Assembly (NCBI GenBank): GCA_011389865.1
Contig: JAABTL010000012.1
Span: 1 to 64,000 of the forward strand
Direction of reading: 5' to 3'
DNA length: 64,000 nucleotides
From: Trueperaceae bacterium
GTDB lineage: Bacteria > Deinococcota > Deinococci > Deinococcales > Trueperaceae
The number at the start of each line of letters is the position of its first letter. The first letter of the stretch is position 1. Shown here piece after piece: positions 7,701-19,058 of this stretch. Position numbers and translations under genes: made by a program. The notes beneath the pieces were generated by a model, which ran no database searches, was not told the origin of the DNA, and saw nothing but the letters and a program-made list of their open reading frames with translations.

Positions 7701-8398
7701 TCGCTCGCTTCGTCCAGGAACTGCTGCAGCATCTCGGGGCTGACCGTGATCGGGGCCCGCCGCCGGCGGACCGCGCCGTACTCGAGCAGGCGCGCGAGAC
7801 AGTGGCTGACGGTCTCGCGGGTGGCGCCGATCATCTTGGCGAGGTCCTGCTGGGTGAGGTTGAGGTCGATCACCGTGCCGCGGTCGCCGTCCTGACCGAA
7901 GTCCTTGGCGAGGCGCAGCAGCAGGTTGGCCAGCCGGCCCGGGGCGTCGAAGGCGCCGACCTCGGCCTGCGACACCTGCGCCTGCCACAGCCGGGTCGAC
8001 ATCACCTGGATGAACTTCATCGCGATGCGCGGCTGCTGCTGCAGCAGGCGCTGGAAGTCGGCCTCCGGCATGACGATCAGGGTGGTGTCGACCACCGCCT
8101 CGGCCTGGTTCGGGCGCCGCTCGCTGGGGAGCAGGAGGAGTTCCCCGAAGATGTCGTACTGGCCCAACAGCCCGAGGATCATCTCTTTGCCGTTGGGGAA
8201 GTACATCGAGATCTTCACCATGCCCTCGCGCACGAAGTACAGCGCGTCGGCCGGGTCCTCCATGTGGTAGATGACCTCGCCCTGCGTGAAGCGGCGGTAC
8301 GGCGTGATGCGCGAGAGCTGCTCCAGTTCCTCTTCGGAGAGGTCCTGGAACAGCTGCGTGTTCTTCAGGTGCCAAACGAGGCTCGGGTAATCGGGCAT
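7697..8398 (-). CDS. CRP/FNR-family transcription regulator
   Basis: The cNMP-binding-like domain spans residues about 10-125 (FTQGEVIYHMEDPADALYFV, then YDIFGELLLL). A long dimer helix follows, and a winged helix with recognition segment TQQDLAKMIGATRETVSHCLARL. The FGELLLL pocket is close to the FGE of true cAMP-binding CRPs, but the Arg-Ser-Ala pocket cannot be confirmed. The track opens at 8440; ATG 8398 or in-frame GTG 8404 sit just behind TACACT (8408-8413), so the shorter form is preferred (233 residues). A small hypothetical gene overlaps its stop. Confidence 0.9.
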   Translation of the reverse strand: MPDYPSLVWHLKNTQLFQDLSEEELEQLSRITPYRRFTQGEVIYHMEDPADALYFVREGMVKISMYFPNGKEMILGLLGQYDIFGELLLLPSERRPNQAEAVVDTTLIVMPEADFQRLLQQQPRIAMKFIQVMSTRLWQAQVSQAEVGAFDAPGRLANLLLRLAKDFGQDGDRGTVIDLNLTQQDLAKMIGATRETVSHCLARLLEYGAVRRRRAPITVSPEMLQQFLDEASE

Positions 8399-8407
8399 CT
8401 GCACAGG

Positions 8408-8413
8408 AGTGTA
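8408..8413 (-). promoter_or_regulatory. -10 box of CRP-family gene
   Basis: On the minus strand TACACT lies 3 bases before an in-frame GTG and 9 before the ATG at 8398, giving a leaderless or nearly leaderless transcript. Confidence 0.45.
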
Positions 8414-8462
8414 GCGCGACCGACGCCGCAGCGTGGCCACAAGCCCTGGCGACCCACCGGCG

Positions 8463-9515
8463 TCAGTCGCCGGGGACCGCGATCGCCGCCGCCTCTTCGC
8501 TGAACGCGTCGATGCGCGCCATCGCCTCCAGGTACGACTCGATCTGGGTGAAGTCGCGCAGCTGGTAGGGCCCGACGAACACCGTCGGGGTGCCGCGCAC
8601 GCCGATCTCCCCGGCGCGCGCCGTCGAGGCCTGCACCGCCTCGAGGTGGGTCCTGGCGTCCAGGCAGGCGGCCACGCCCTCGTTGCTCAGCCCGACCTCG
8701 AGCGGGAGGCGGGCGAAGAACGGCGCCGGGTCGGGCAGCGACGACCACGCCTGCTGCCGCGCGAACAGCGCGTCGAGGTAGCTCCAGAACGCCGCGGGGT
8801 CGTCGGGGTTGGCGTCCGCCACGCACTCGGTGGCCTCGGCGGCCAGGCCCGAGTTGGCGAAGCGACCACCGAGGACCAGGTGGTGGTACTCGAAGCGGAC
8901 GTCGCCGCGCGCGAGCAGCGTCGCCTCGAGCGCAGGGAACACCTGCTCGGCGAAGCGGGCGCAGAACGGGCACTGCAGGTCGCTGAACTCGCGGATGACG
9001 TAGCGGGCGTCGTCGGGTCCGATGGCGTGCCGGGCGGGGAGGAACGCCTGCTCGGGCACCTCGGCCAGGTCGAGCGACCAGATCACGCGGTACGGCGCGG
9101 TCGTCCCGCTGACGTCGAGCGACAGGCGGAAGCCCTCGACCCCGACGGCGAAGGCGCCGGCGCCGGCGAGGTCGGGCAGGTTCTGCTGCAGGAATCCCGC
9201 CACGGGCTCCTCGATGGCGTCGAAGTAGCCGGTCGCCGCCGCGATGACGCGCGCCACGTCGGCGATCGTCTCCTCGTCGAACACGGCCTCCCCGCCCACG
9301 CGCGCAAGGGCGGACCCCCGCTCCTCGAGCCGCACCTCGGTCCCGGCCTCGGTCCGCGCGAGGGTCGGCGCCTCGTCTTCGGCGGCCTCCACTTGTAGGG
9401 CGGCCACCGCCACCATCTCGGCCAACGGCAGGCCGATCTGGGCGGCGGCCCACGTCGGTGCCAGCAGCACCGTCAGGGCGATGAGAACGGCGGGCAGTCG
9501 GCGGTCATGGGTCAT
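8463..9515 (-). CDS. Exported DsbA-like thioredoxin-fold protein
   Basis: A signal peptide (LPAVLIALTVLLAPTWAAAQ) leads a 350-residue protein. Residues about 25-170 are an uncharacterised extension. The DsbA/DsbG-like part follows, with active site CPFC in REFSDLQCPFCARF and the cis-Pro loop GVRGTPTVFVG. Such proteins form or reshuffle disulfides outside the membrane. AAGGAGA lies 6 bases before the ATG, which overlaps the YbaK stop (ATGA). It is the last gene of the M32-YbaK-DsbA operon. The long N-terminal part is unusual for DsbA and may be a dimerisation or partner domain, as in DsbG/DsbC. Confidence 0.87.
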   Translation of the reverse strand: MTHDRRLPAVLIALTVLLAPTWAAAQIGLPLAEMVAVAALQVEAAEDEAPTLARTEAGTEVRLEERGSALARVGGEAVFDEETIADVARVIAAATGYFDAIEEPVAGFLQQNLPDLAGAGAFAVGVEGFRLSLDVSGTTAPYRVIWSLDLAEVPEQAFLPARHAIGPDDARYVIREFSDLQCPFCARFAEQVFPALEATLLARGDVRFEYHHLVLGGRFANSGLAAEATECVADANPDDPAAFWSYLDALFARQQAWSSLPDPAPFFARLPLEVGLSNEGVAACLDARTHLEAVQASTARAGEIGVRGTPTVFVGPYQLRDFTQIESYLEAMARIDAFSEEAAAIAVPGD

Positions 9516-10069
9516 CGTTCGGTCTCCTTGTGCAATGGCTCCGGTGGGGCCGCTCGGGGCGTCACCGGAGACGCAGGTTCCGTCAGGTCGGCGGCGCGGG
9601 CGTCGGTCACCCGCAGCAGGTCGTCGGTCGTCAGTTCGAGCAGGGCATCGCGGGCGCCGCCGCCGGCGACCACGGTGAGGCCCGGCGCCACGCGGCGCCC
9701 GTCCACCCAGGTGGGCAGGCGACGGCGGTGGCCGAACGGCGGCATCGCGCCGACCACGTAGCCGGTCAACGCGAGGGCCTCGTCGGCGGTCGCGAGCCGC
9801 ACGCGCCTGCGCGAGGTGCCGAACGCGGCGGCCATGCGAGGGTACGACAGCCGGTCCTCGCCCGCCGCGACCACGAGTCGCGGCTCGCCGTCGACGAAGA
9901 GCACCAGGCTCTTCAGCACCCGCTCCGGGAGGAGGCCGACGGCGGCGGCGGCCAGCGGCACCGTGGGGGTGGGCATGCCGGGCCGCAGCAGGCGCGCGGC
10001 CACGCCGTGGTCGGCGCACCAGGCCATGAGCGCATCCGGCCCCAGGGGCGTCTCGCCGGCGCCGCTCAC
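9512..10069 (-). CDS. YbaK/ProX-type aminoacyl-tRNA deacylase
   Basis: Proteins of this family hydrolyse mischarged tRNA, typically Cys- or Ala-tRNA(Pro), in trans. The 185-residue protein shows the family elements: LPERVLKSLVLFVDGEPRLVV, with the conserved Lys, and the GYVVGAMPPFGH segment that carries the conserved GxxxPfG motif. The GTG start overlaps the stop of the upstream carboxypeptidase (GTGA). A Pro-rich tail of about 20 residues follows the domain. Exact substrate is not evident. Confidence 0.88.
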   Translation of the reverse strand: MSGAGETPLGPDALMAWCADHGVAARLLRPGMPTPTVPLAAAAVGLLPERVLKSLVLFVDGEPRLVVAAGEDRLSYPRMAAAFGTSRRRVRLATADEALALTGYVVGAMPPFGHRRRLPTWVDGRRVAPGLTVVAGGGARDALLELTTDDLLRVTDARAADLTEPASPVTPRAAPPEPLHKETER

Positions 10070-11571
10070 GCGAGGCGGTACAGGGCCCCGTACTTGGCGC
10101 GGACGTAGCGCAGGTAGGGCTCCGCCGAGAGCGGCCCGCCGGTGGCGCGTTCGAGCAGCTCCTCCGGCGCGAAGCGCGAGCCGTGACGGTGGACGTGCTC
10201 CACGAGCCACTCGAGGATCGGCGCGAAGCGGGCCGCGCGCACCAGCCCCTCGAGGTCGCCCAGGTCGCGCGCCATCGCCTCCCACAGCTGCACGCTGGCG
10301 AGCGTTCCGAGCGAGTACGTCGGGAAGTAGCCGAACATCCCCCACGACCAGTGCACGTCCTGCAGGCAGCCGTCGCGGTCGTCGGAGGGCTCGATGCCGA
10401 GCAGCTCGCGGCTCTTCTCGTTCCAGGCGCCGGGCAGGTCGGCCACGTCGAGCGCGCCCTCGACCAGGGCGCGCTCCAGCTCGAAGCGCAGCATGACGTG
10501 TAGGTGGTAGGTGACCTCGTCGGCCTCCACCCGGATCAGGCTCGGGCGGACGTCGTTGACGGCGGCGACGAAGGCGACCAGCGGCACGTCGTCGAGCGTG
10601 CCCGGGAAGGCCGCCTGCAGGCGCGGGTAGGCGCCCTCCCAGAAGGCGCGGCTGCGGCCGATCAGGTTCTCCCACAGGCGCGATTGCGACTCGTGGATCG
10701 CCAGGCTCACCGACGAGCCGAGCGGCGTGTCGGCGTGCTCCGCGGGCAGGTTCTGGTTGTACATGCCGTGGCCCGCCTCGTGGATCGTCCCGAACAGCGC
10801 GCTGGGCAGGAAGTTCCGCTGGTAGCGGGTGGTGATGCGCACGTCGCCCGGCCCGATGGTCGTCGCGAAGGGGTGGGCGGTGCGGTCGATGCGGCCGCGC
10901 TCGAAGTCGTAGCCCATCGCGCGCACCGTCTCGACGGCGAACGCCTCCTGGGCGGCCTCCGGGAAGTCCCGGCGCAGCACGCTCGTGTCCGGCCGTACGT
11001 CGCTCTCGCGGATGGCGCGGGCGAGGTCGACGATGTCGTCGCGCAGCGGGCCGAACACGGCCTCGACCCTGGCCGCGCTGGAGCCCCGCTCGTAGAGGTC
11101 GTGCAGGACGTCGTACGCAGGCGCCTCGTCGTTCAGCGCGGCCGCCTGCTCGCGGGTCAGGCCGATCATCGTCCGCAGCTCCGGCGCGAAGGCCGCGAAG
11201 TCGTCCTCGCGGCGCGCGCGCTCCCACACCTGCCGGCCGCGGACGCGCTGGCGCGTCATGGCGGCCACGAGGTCGGGTGGCATCTTCAGCGCGCGATCGA
11301 GCACGCGCCGCGTCTCGCGGACGAGGGCCCGCTCGTCGCCCTCCAGCCCGTCGCTCTCCAGCGCGTCCACCATCTCGACCAGGGCGGGGTCGGTGAGGTG
11401 CTGGTGTCCGAGGCGGGCCAGCGTCGCCATCTGCCGGCCGCGCGCCTCGGCGCCGCCCGGCGGCATGTGCGTGCTCTGGTCCCACGAGAGGAGCGCGGAG
11501 GCCTGAGAGAGGTGGCTGGCGACGGCGAGGCGTTCGCGCAGGGCGGTGAGGCGGTCGGCGGAGGTCGGCAT
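10066..11571 (-). CDS. Thermostable-type carboxypeptidase, M32 family
   Basis: M32 enzymes are cytosolic zinc carboxypeptidases with broad specificity; the type member is Taq carboxypeptidase. The zinc motif is HEAGH in GTIHEAGHGMYNQ, with the third ligand region HESQSRLWEN downstream. The N-terminal SWDQSTHMPPGGAEARG and the C-terminal YFPTYSLGTLASVQLW are also characteristic. The ATG at 11571 (501 residues) matches family length and lies 5 bases behind TAGCAT; the track's 15-residue extension is not needed. It heads an operon with YbaK and DsbA-like genes. Confidence 0.94.
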   Translation of the reverse strand: MPTSADRLTALRERLAVASHLSQASALLSWDQSTHMPPGGAEARGRQMATLARLGHQHLTDPALVEMVDALESDGLEGDERALVRETRRVLDRALKMPPDLVAAMTRQRVRGRQVWERARREDDFAAFAPELRTMIGLTREQAAALNDEAPAYDVLHDLYERGSSAARVEAVFGPLRDDIVDLARAIRESDVRPDTSVLRRDFPEAAQEAFAVETVRAMGYDFERGRIDRTAHPFATTIGPGDVRITTRYQRNFLPSALFGTIHEAGHGMYNQNLPAEHADTPLGSSVSLAIHESQSRLWENLIGRSRAFWEGAYPRLQAAFPGTLDDVPLVAFVAAVNDVRPSLIRVEADEVTYHLHVMLRFELERALVEGALDVADLPGAWNEKSRELLGIEPSDDRDGCLQDVHWSWGMFGYFPTYSLGTLASVQLWEAMARDLGDLEGLVRAARFAPILEWLVEHVHRHGSRFAPEELLERATGGPLSAEPYLRYVRAKYGALYRLA

Positions 11572-11576
11572 GCGGC

Positions 11577-11582
11577 ATGCTA
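11577..11582 (-). promoter_or_regulatory. -10 box for leaderless M32 operon
   Basis: Minus-strand TAGCAT, 5 bases before the ATG at 11571. It faces away from the -10 box of the divergent GTPase gene 60 bases away. Confidence 0.5.
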
Positions 11583-11641
11583 CCGGATGTGGCCGGCGAA
11601 GCGCGTCCAGGAGCACGTTCGCGCGCCCTGGACGGGCATGG

Positions 11642-11647
11642 TAGCGT
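11642..11647 (+). promoter_or_regulatory. -10 box for leaderless dynamin-like gene
   Basis: TAGCGT lies 7 bases before the ATG at 11655; no ribosome binding site is seen. Confidence 0.5.
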
Positions 11648-11654
11648 ACGCCGC

Positions 11655-13514
11655 ATGGAGGCGTTCCCCGACGCTCGTCCGCTCTCCGGTGCCCGCCCGC
11701 TCGCGGGCGCCCTGCCCGAGGCTGCCCGCGACCTGCTCCAGCGCGAGCGCGCGGTCCTCGGCGACCTGCGCGCGCTCGTGGCGCGCGCGGAGCTCGGCGG
11801 CGAGGGCGAGCGCGACCTCGCGACCGCGCTCGACGACCTCGAGGGGCTGTTCCTGCTGGTGGTCGTCGGCGAGTTCAACGCCGGCAAGTCGACGCTGATC
11901 AACGCCCTGCTCGGCGCGCCGGTCATGCGCGAGGGGGTGACGCCCACCACCGACCGGGTGACGCTGATCGTCCACGGCGAGCGGGAGACGCGGACCGAGG
12001 TGTCGCCCGAGCTGGTGCGCATCACCCACCCCGCCCCGCGGCTGCGGGCGCTGGCGCTCGTCGACACGCCCGGCACGAACGCCGTGATCACGCGACACCA
12101 GGTGCTGACCGAGCGCTTCGTCCCGCGCGCCGACCTCATCCTGTTCGTCACCTCGGCCGACCGGCCGTTCACGGAGAGCGAGCGGGCGTTCCTGGAGCGC
12201 ATCGCGGAGTGGGGCAAGAAGGTCACGGTGGTGGTCAACAAGGCCGACCTGCTGGAGGACGACGCGGCCGTCGCCGAGGTGCTGGCCTACGTCCGCGCCC
12301 ACGCCCGCGACACGCTCGCTCACGAACCCGCCGTGGTCGCGCTGAGCGCGCGCGCGGCGTCGCGCGCGGCGACCGGGGCCGGCGAGCGCGGCGTCGCCGA
12401 CGAGGCGACCGCCGGGCCGGCATCGCCCGACGGCCCCGGCGGGCTCACGGAGCCCAGCGGGCTCACGGAGCCCGGCGGCCTCGCCGAGCTGGAGCGGCTG
12501 CTGGCCGACCGCGTCGACGTCGACCGCGTGCGGCTGAAGCTCGAGGCGGGCCTCGGGGTCGGCTGGCACGTCGCCGCGGACGCCAGCGCGGCGATCGAGG
12601 CGCAGCGGGAGCTGCTGCGCGACGACCGCCGCACCCTCGACGACGTCGACCGGCAGCAGGCGCAGTGGGCCAAGGACGTCGCCCGCGAGGGCCGCGCCTA
12701 CCTCGACCGCGTCAAGACCGTGCTGCTCGAGGTCGAGCGCCGCGGCGAGGTGTTCTTCGACGACACCGTGCGGCTGGGTCGACTCATCACGCTGCTGCGC
12801 GCCGAGAAGGTGCGCGCCGCCTTCGAGGAGCGCGTGCTGCGCGACGCCGCACGCGAGATCGACGAGGCCGTGGCGGGCATGAGCGACTGGTTCGTCGAAC
12901 GCACCCTGCAGCAGTGGGAGGACGTCGTGGCGTTCGTCTCCGAGCGCCGCAAGGCCGGCGACGAGCGCGTGGTCGGCGAGGTCGGCGGGCGCTTCCGCTA
13001 CGACCGCGCGGCGCTGATCGGTGCGCTGCGCCAGCGCGCCGAGGGCATCCTGGAGGGCTACGACGTCCAGGCGGAGTCGCGCCGCCTGGCGGAGGCGCTG
13101 CAGGCGAGCGTCCTCCAGACCGGCCTGCTCGAGGTCGGTGGCCTCGGCCTCGGCGCCGCGATCGTCGCGCTGGTGACCTCGACGGCGTGGGACCTCACCG
13201 GCATCGCCGCCGGCCTGACGGTGATGGGGCTCGGCCTGCTCGTCCTGCCGCGGCGGCGGGCGAAGGCGAAGCGCGAGCTGCACCGACAGATGCAGGGCCT
13301 GCGGGACGGCCTCGAGGGGAGTCTCGGGCGCCAGCTCGACGAGGAGGTCCAGCGCGCGAACGAACGCCTGACCGCGGCCGTCGCCCCCTACACGCGCTTC
13401 GTCCGCGCCGAGCTCGAGCGCCTCGACGCGCTGGCCGACGAGCTGGCCGTCGTGCGCGAGCGGCTCGCCGACCTGCGAGCCGAGGCGTCGCAGCTGACGA
13501 CCGCGGCCGACTGA
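11655..13514 (+). CDS. Dynamin-like GTPase
   Basis: The GTPase domain begins near residue 70: P-loop GEFNAGKSTLIN, G2 Thr in TPTTDR, G3 LVDTPG and G4 NKADLL. A long helical stalk follows, and two adjacent hydrophobic segments near residues 490-535 (GLGLGAAIVALVTS and GIAAGLTVMGLGLLVLP) could form a membrane paddle. Bacterial dynamin-like proteins bind and remodel membranes using GTP. The 619-residue length is normal. A Gly/Glu/Pro-rich insert near residue 260 contains a tandem GLTEPSGLTEPGGL repeat. The start at 11655 rather than 11577 is set by the -10 box and by homology to the family N-terminus. Confidence 0.88.
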   Translation: MEAFPDARPLSGARPLAGALPEAARDLLQRERAVLGDLRALVARAELGGEGERDLATALDDLEGLFLLVVVGEFNAGKSTLINALLGAPVMREGVTPTTDRVTLIVHGERETRTEVSPELVRITHPAPRLRALALVDTPGTNAVITRHQVLTERFVPRADLILFVTSADRPFTESERAFLERIAEWGKKVTVVVNKADLLEDDAAVAEVLAYVRAHARDTLAHEPAVVALSARAASRAATGAGERGVADEATAGPASPDGPGGLTEPSGLTEPGGLAELERLLADRVDVDRVRLKLEAGLGVGWHVAADASAAIEAQRELLRDDRRTLDDVDRQQAQWAKDVAREGRAYLDRVKTVLLEVERRGEVFFDDTVRLGRLITLLRAEKVRAAFEERVLRDAAREIDEAVAGMSDWFVERTLQQWEDVVAFVSERRKAGDERVVGEVGGRFRYDRAALIGALRQRAEGILEGYDVQAESRRLAEALQASVLQTGLLEVGGLGLGAAIVALVTSTAWDLTGIAAGLTVMGLGLLVLPRRRAKAKRELHRQMQGLRDGLEGSLGRQLDEEVQRANERLTAAVAPYTRFVRAELERLDALADELAVVRERLADLRAEASQLTTAAD

Positions 13515-13625
13515 CGACGAAGCCCGCGCGACCGCGACGGGGCGGTCGTGCGGCGACCGGAAGTCCCCGCGTCCCCGTGCCTCGCTGCCCGGCGCGCCCG
13601 CGGCCCCCGAGGCGCCGGCGCCTGC

Positions 13626-13631
13626 TACGCT
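13626..13631 (+). promoter_or_regulatory. -10 box for leaderless pheA
   Basis: TACGCT ends 6 bases before a GTG at 13638. A 7-bp inverted repeat (CGACCGC/GCGGTCG, around 13530-13550) before it may end the upstream GTPase transcript. Confidence 0.5.
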
Positions 13632-13637
13632 TCGTGC

Positions 13638-14507
13638 GTGACGTCGCCCTTCCCCACCCCGCCGACCCCGTCGCCCGCGCGCATCGCCTTCCAGGGCGTC
13701 CAGGGGGCGTTCTCCGAACAAGCCGCGCTGCAGTTCGCCCCCGACGCCGAGGCGATCGGCTTCGCCAGCTTCGAGGAGGCCTTCGCCGCCGCCGTCCGCG
13801 GCGACTGCACCCACGCCTGCCTGCCGGTGGAGAACTCGCTGGCGGGCTCGATCAACCAGAGTTACGACCTGCTCACCGACTCGGTGCTCCACGTGGTGGG
13901 CGAACAGGTCGTGCGCGTTCACCACAACCTGCTGGCCAAGCCGGGCACCCGCCTGGAGGACGTCCGCCGGGTCTACAGCCACCCCCAGGCGCTCGCCCAG
14001 TGCCAGGCCTACCTGCGCAAGCACGGCTTCGAGGCGGTCACCGACTTCGACACCGCCGGCGCGGCCAAGCTGCTCGCCGAGAACGGCGGCGAGGGCAAGG
14101 CCGCCCTCGCCAGCAAGCGCGCCGCGGAAGCCTACGGCCTCGAGGTCCTGGCGCAGAACGTCGAGGACCTGGCCTTCAACTACACGCGCTTCTTCGTGCT
14201 GGCCGCGGACGCCGCGCCGCGCCGCGAGGGCCCGGCCAAGACGAGCCTCGTGCTCGCCACCCGCCACCGCCCCGGCGACCTGGTCGACTGCCTGGTCGAG
14301 TTCCCGAAGCACGGCATCAACATGACCAAGCTCGAGTCGCGCCCGCGCCGCGACAAGCCGTGGAGCTACCTCTTCTACATCGACATCGAGGGGCACGTGG
14401 AGGACGCCCACGTGGCCGGCGCGCTGACCGGCCTGATGCGCAAGGCCGCGTTCGTGAAGTTCCTCGGCTCGTACCCGGCCGCCCCGGCGCTGGTCGAGCT
14501 CGACTGA
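13638..14507 (+). CDS. pheA: Prephenate dehydratase
   Basis: This enzyme converts prephenate to phenylpyruvate in phenylalanine synthesis. The catalytic domain has FQGVQGAFSEQAA at its start, PVENSLAGSINQSYDLL, and the active-site NYTRFFVLA motif. A C-terminal ACT domain carries the phenylalanine-binding signature ESRPRRDKPWSYLFYIDIEGH. The track extends the ORF to 13548, but that stretch has no family match; GTG 13638 gives a 289-residue monofunctional enzyme and sits at the correct distance from TACGCT. Feedback inhibition by phenylalanine is expected from the ACT domain. Confidence 0.94.
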   Translation: MTSPFPTPPTPSPARIAFQGVQGAFSEQAALQFAPDAEAIGFASFEEAFAAAVRGDCTHACLPVENSLAGSINQSYDLLTDSVLHVVGEQVVRVHHNLLAKPGTRLEDVRRVYSHPQALAQCQAYLRKHGFEAVTDFDTAGAAKLLAENGGEGKAALASKRAAEAYGLEVLAQNVEDLAFNYTRFFVLAADAAPRREGPAKTSLVLATRHRPGDLVDCLVEFPKHGINMTKLESRPRRDKPWSYLFYIDIEGHVEDAHVAGALTGLMRKAAFVKFLGSYPAAPALVELD

Positions 14508-14520
14508 GAGGGAGGCCGCC

Positions 14521-15090
14521 ATGCCCGACGCGCCAGCCCGAACCCCGACCGACGACGCCGACACGCTGCGCCTCGACGACGCGCTCAAGCTCGCCGGCGT
14601 CGCCACCACCGGCGGCGAGGCGAAGGTCCTGATCCAAGGAGGCGCCGTGCGCGTCAACGGCGAGGTCGAGACGCGCCGCAAGCGCAAGCTGGTCGAGGGA
14701 GACATCGTCGAGGTGGGCGACGACAGCTTCGAGATCGCCCTCAGCGACGACGACGGGGACGACGACGACACCGACGGCGACACGCGCGACGACAGGGACG
14801 ACGACACGGACGACGACGGACGAGACGAGGACGACGACGACGAGGACGATGCGCCGCGCCTCGATGACGCCGAGTTGGCCCGTTGGGCATCGTGGGTCGA
14901 GGACCGCGTCGCCGACGACGACGTCGAGGCCGTGATCATCCGCCTGGGCGAGCTGCACCCCGACGCCCTGGAGGCCGTCTTCGCCCGCCTGCCCGCAGAC
15001 GTCGAAGAGCACGTCCTGAACGCGCTCGACGAGGTCCTCGAGCGCGCCGAGGAGGACGACGAGGACGCCGACCGGCCCATGCAGGCCTGA
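14521..15090 (+). CDS. S4-domain RNA-binding protein with acidic Asp/Glu linker
   Basis: Residues 15-72 form an S4 RNA-binding domain of the YaaA/RlbA type (LRLDDALKLAGVATTGGEAK, then GGAVRVNGEVETRRKRKL). A run of about 40 residues made almost only of Asp, Glu, Gly, Arg and Thr follows, then a predicted helical C-terminal region (WASWVEDRVADDDVEAVIIRL). GGGAGG is 5 bases before the ATG, 13 bases after pheA, so it is probably co-transcribed. The normal S4 protein of this type is only about 70 residues; the acidic and helical extension is unusual. RNA target unknown. Confidence 0.82.
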   Translation: MPDAPARTPTDDADTLRLDDALKLAGVATTGGEAKVLIQGGAVRVNGEVETRRKRKLVEGDIVEVGDDSFEIALSDDDGDDDDTDGDTRDDRDDDTDDDGRDEDDDDEDDAPRLDDAELARWASWVEDRVADDDVEAVIIRLGELHPDALEAVFARLPADVEEHVLNALDEVLERAEEDDEDADRPMQA

Positions 15091-15100
15091 GCGCCCGCCG

Positions 15101-15661
15101 TCACGTCGCGCCGGGCCGTCGCCAGGCGACGACCGGACGGTCGGGCGCGGCGTCGAGCTCGACCACCTCACCCGGCGGCAGCGCCTCGCGTGACCGGTAG
15201 CGGCCCTCCCACGGGCGTCGCCAGCGTGACGCCGTGCCCTCGCCCACCGCCACCGTCCACGCCTCCGGCACCCCTGCGCGCGCGCAGCGGTGCGCCCGCC
15301 AGCGCAGCGGCGCCTCGTGCTCGCCGACGAACACGGCCAACGCGAGCGCCGCCGCCGGGATGCCCCCGCCCGTGGCCCGCCAGGCCGGACCCGCCTCCCA
15401 CACGGGTCGCACCAGCCCGACCTCCGGCCGCAACAGGTCGCGTTCGCCCAGCGCCACCGCCTCGCGGACCATCACCCGGTGATCGGGCAGCTCGCGGTCG
15501 AGCGTCGCCGCCAGCTCGGTGACGATCGCCACCACCCCGGCCCGCGGCGGTGGCGATGCCAGCACGACGCCGGCGACCAGTTCGAGGCCGGCGCCGTTCC
15601 GCAGGTGACCGCTGGCGAAGAGGTCGCGCAGCTCATCGAGGGTGACCGGGGAGCGGAGCAT
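15101..15661 (-). CDS. Uma2/DUF820-like protein with altered active site
   Basis: The fold order matches Uma2-family putative endonucleases: a [17 protein letters not shown] N-terminus, the RPEVGLV strand where members carry a PDv motif, and [12 protein letters not shown] in place of YARAGVPEYWLV. The usual glutamate strand and the lysine before the YA helix are not recognisable ([15 protein letters not shown]), so nuclease activity is doubtful. The ATG is 6 bases behind TAGCTT. It lies alone between convergent and divergent neighbours. Role unknown. Confidence 0.7.
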   Translation of the reverse strand: MLRSPVTLDELRDLFASGHLRNGAGLELVAGVVLASPPPRAGVVAIVTELAATLDRELPDHRVMVREAVALGERDLLRPEVGLVRPVWEAGPAWRATGGGIPAAALALAVFVGEHEAPLRWRAHRCARAGVPEAWTVAVGEGTASRWRRPWEGRYRSREALPPGEVVELDAAPDRPVVAWRRPGAT

Positions 15662-15667
15662 GCGCCC

Positions 15668-15673
15668 AAGCTA
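15668..15673 (-). promoter_or_regulatory. -10 box for leaderless Uma2-like gene
   Basis: Minus-strand TAGCTT, 6 bases before the ATG at 15661. Confidence 0.45.
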
Positions 15674-15792
15674 GCGCCCGCCCGAGGCCGCGCGCTCGAC
15701 GCCTTCTCCGCGGCCGAGCGACGCTGGGCAGCGGCCGGGGGCACGCCGCGATCGTGGCCGAGGGCGGGCGACGGCGGCGCGGCAGCGGGTGG

Positions 15793-15798
15793 TACACT
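15793..15798 (+). promoter_or_regulatory. -10 box of carB with a structured leader
   Basis: TACACT would start transcription near 15805, leaving about 108 bases of leader before carB. The leader contains the hairpin CGCCGC-GCAG-GCGGCG and further GGCGCC complementarity, so RNA-level control is possible but not shown. Confidence 0.45.
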
Positions 15799-15912
15799 CC
15801 GCCGGACGCCGCGCAGGCGGCGCCTCTGGCGCCCGCGAGCGGCGGCCACCGCGCCCGCGGGAGTCACACCGTGGGCTCACCGTCCGAACGAGACCGTGGG
15901 ACCTGGAGAGCG

Positions 15913-19029
<3,117 letters not shown>

Positions 19030-19038
19030 GCGCCGGTC

Positions 19039-19058
19039 GGCGCCGCCTCAGCGGCGCC
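19039..19058. terminator. Perfect hairpin between convergent carB and hypothetical gene
   Basis: GGCGCCGC-CTCA-GCGGCGCC. The loop contains the stop codon of the minus-strand gene, so that stop is embedded in the terminator. Confidence 0.55.

Noticed and set aside
11580-15104. 1174-codon minus-strand ORF across dynamin, pheA and S4 genes
   Set aside because: It spans three clear plus-strand genes and begins with Ser runs that mirror the Asp run of the S4 protein; no credible domain.
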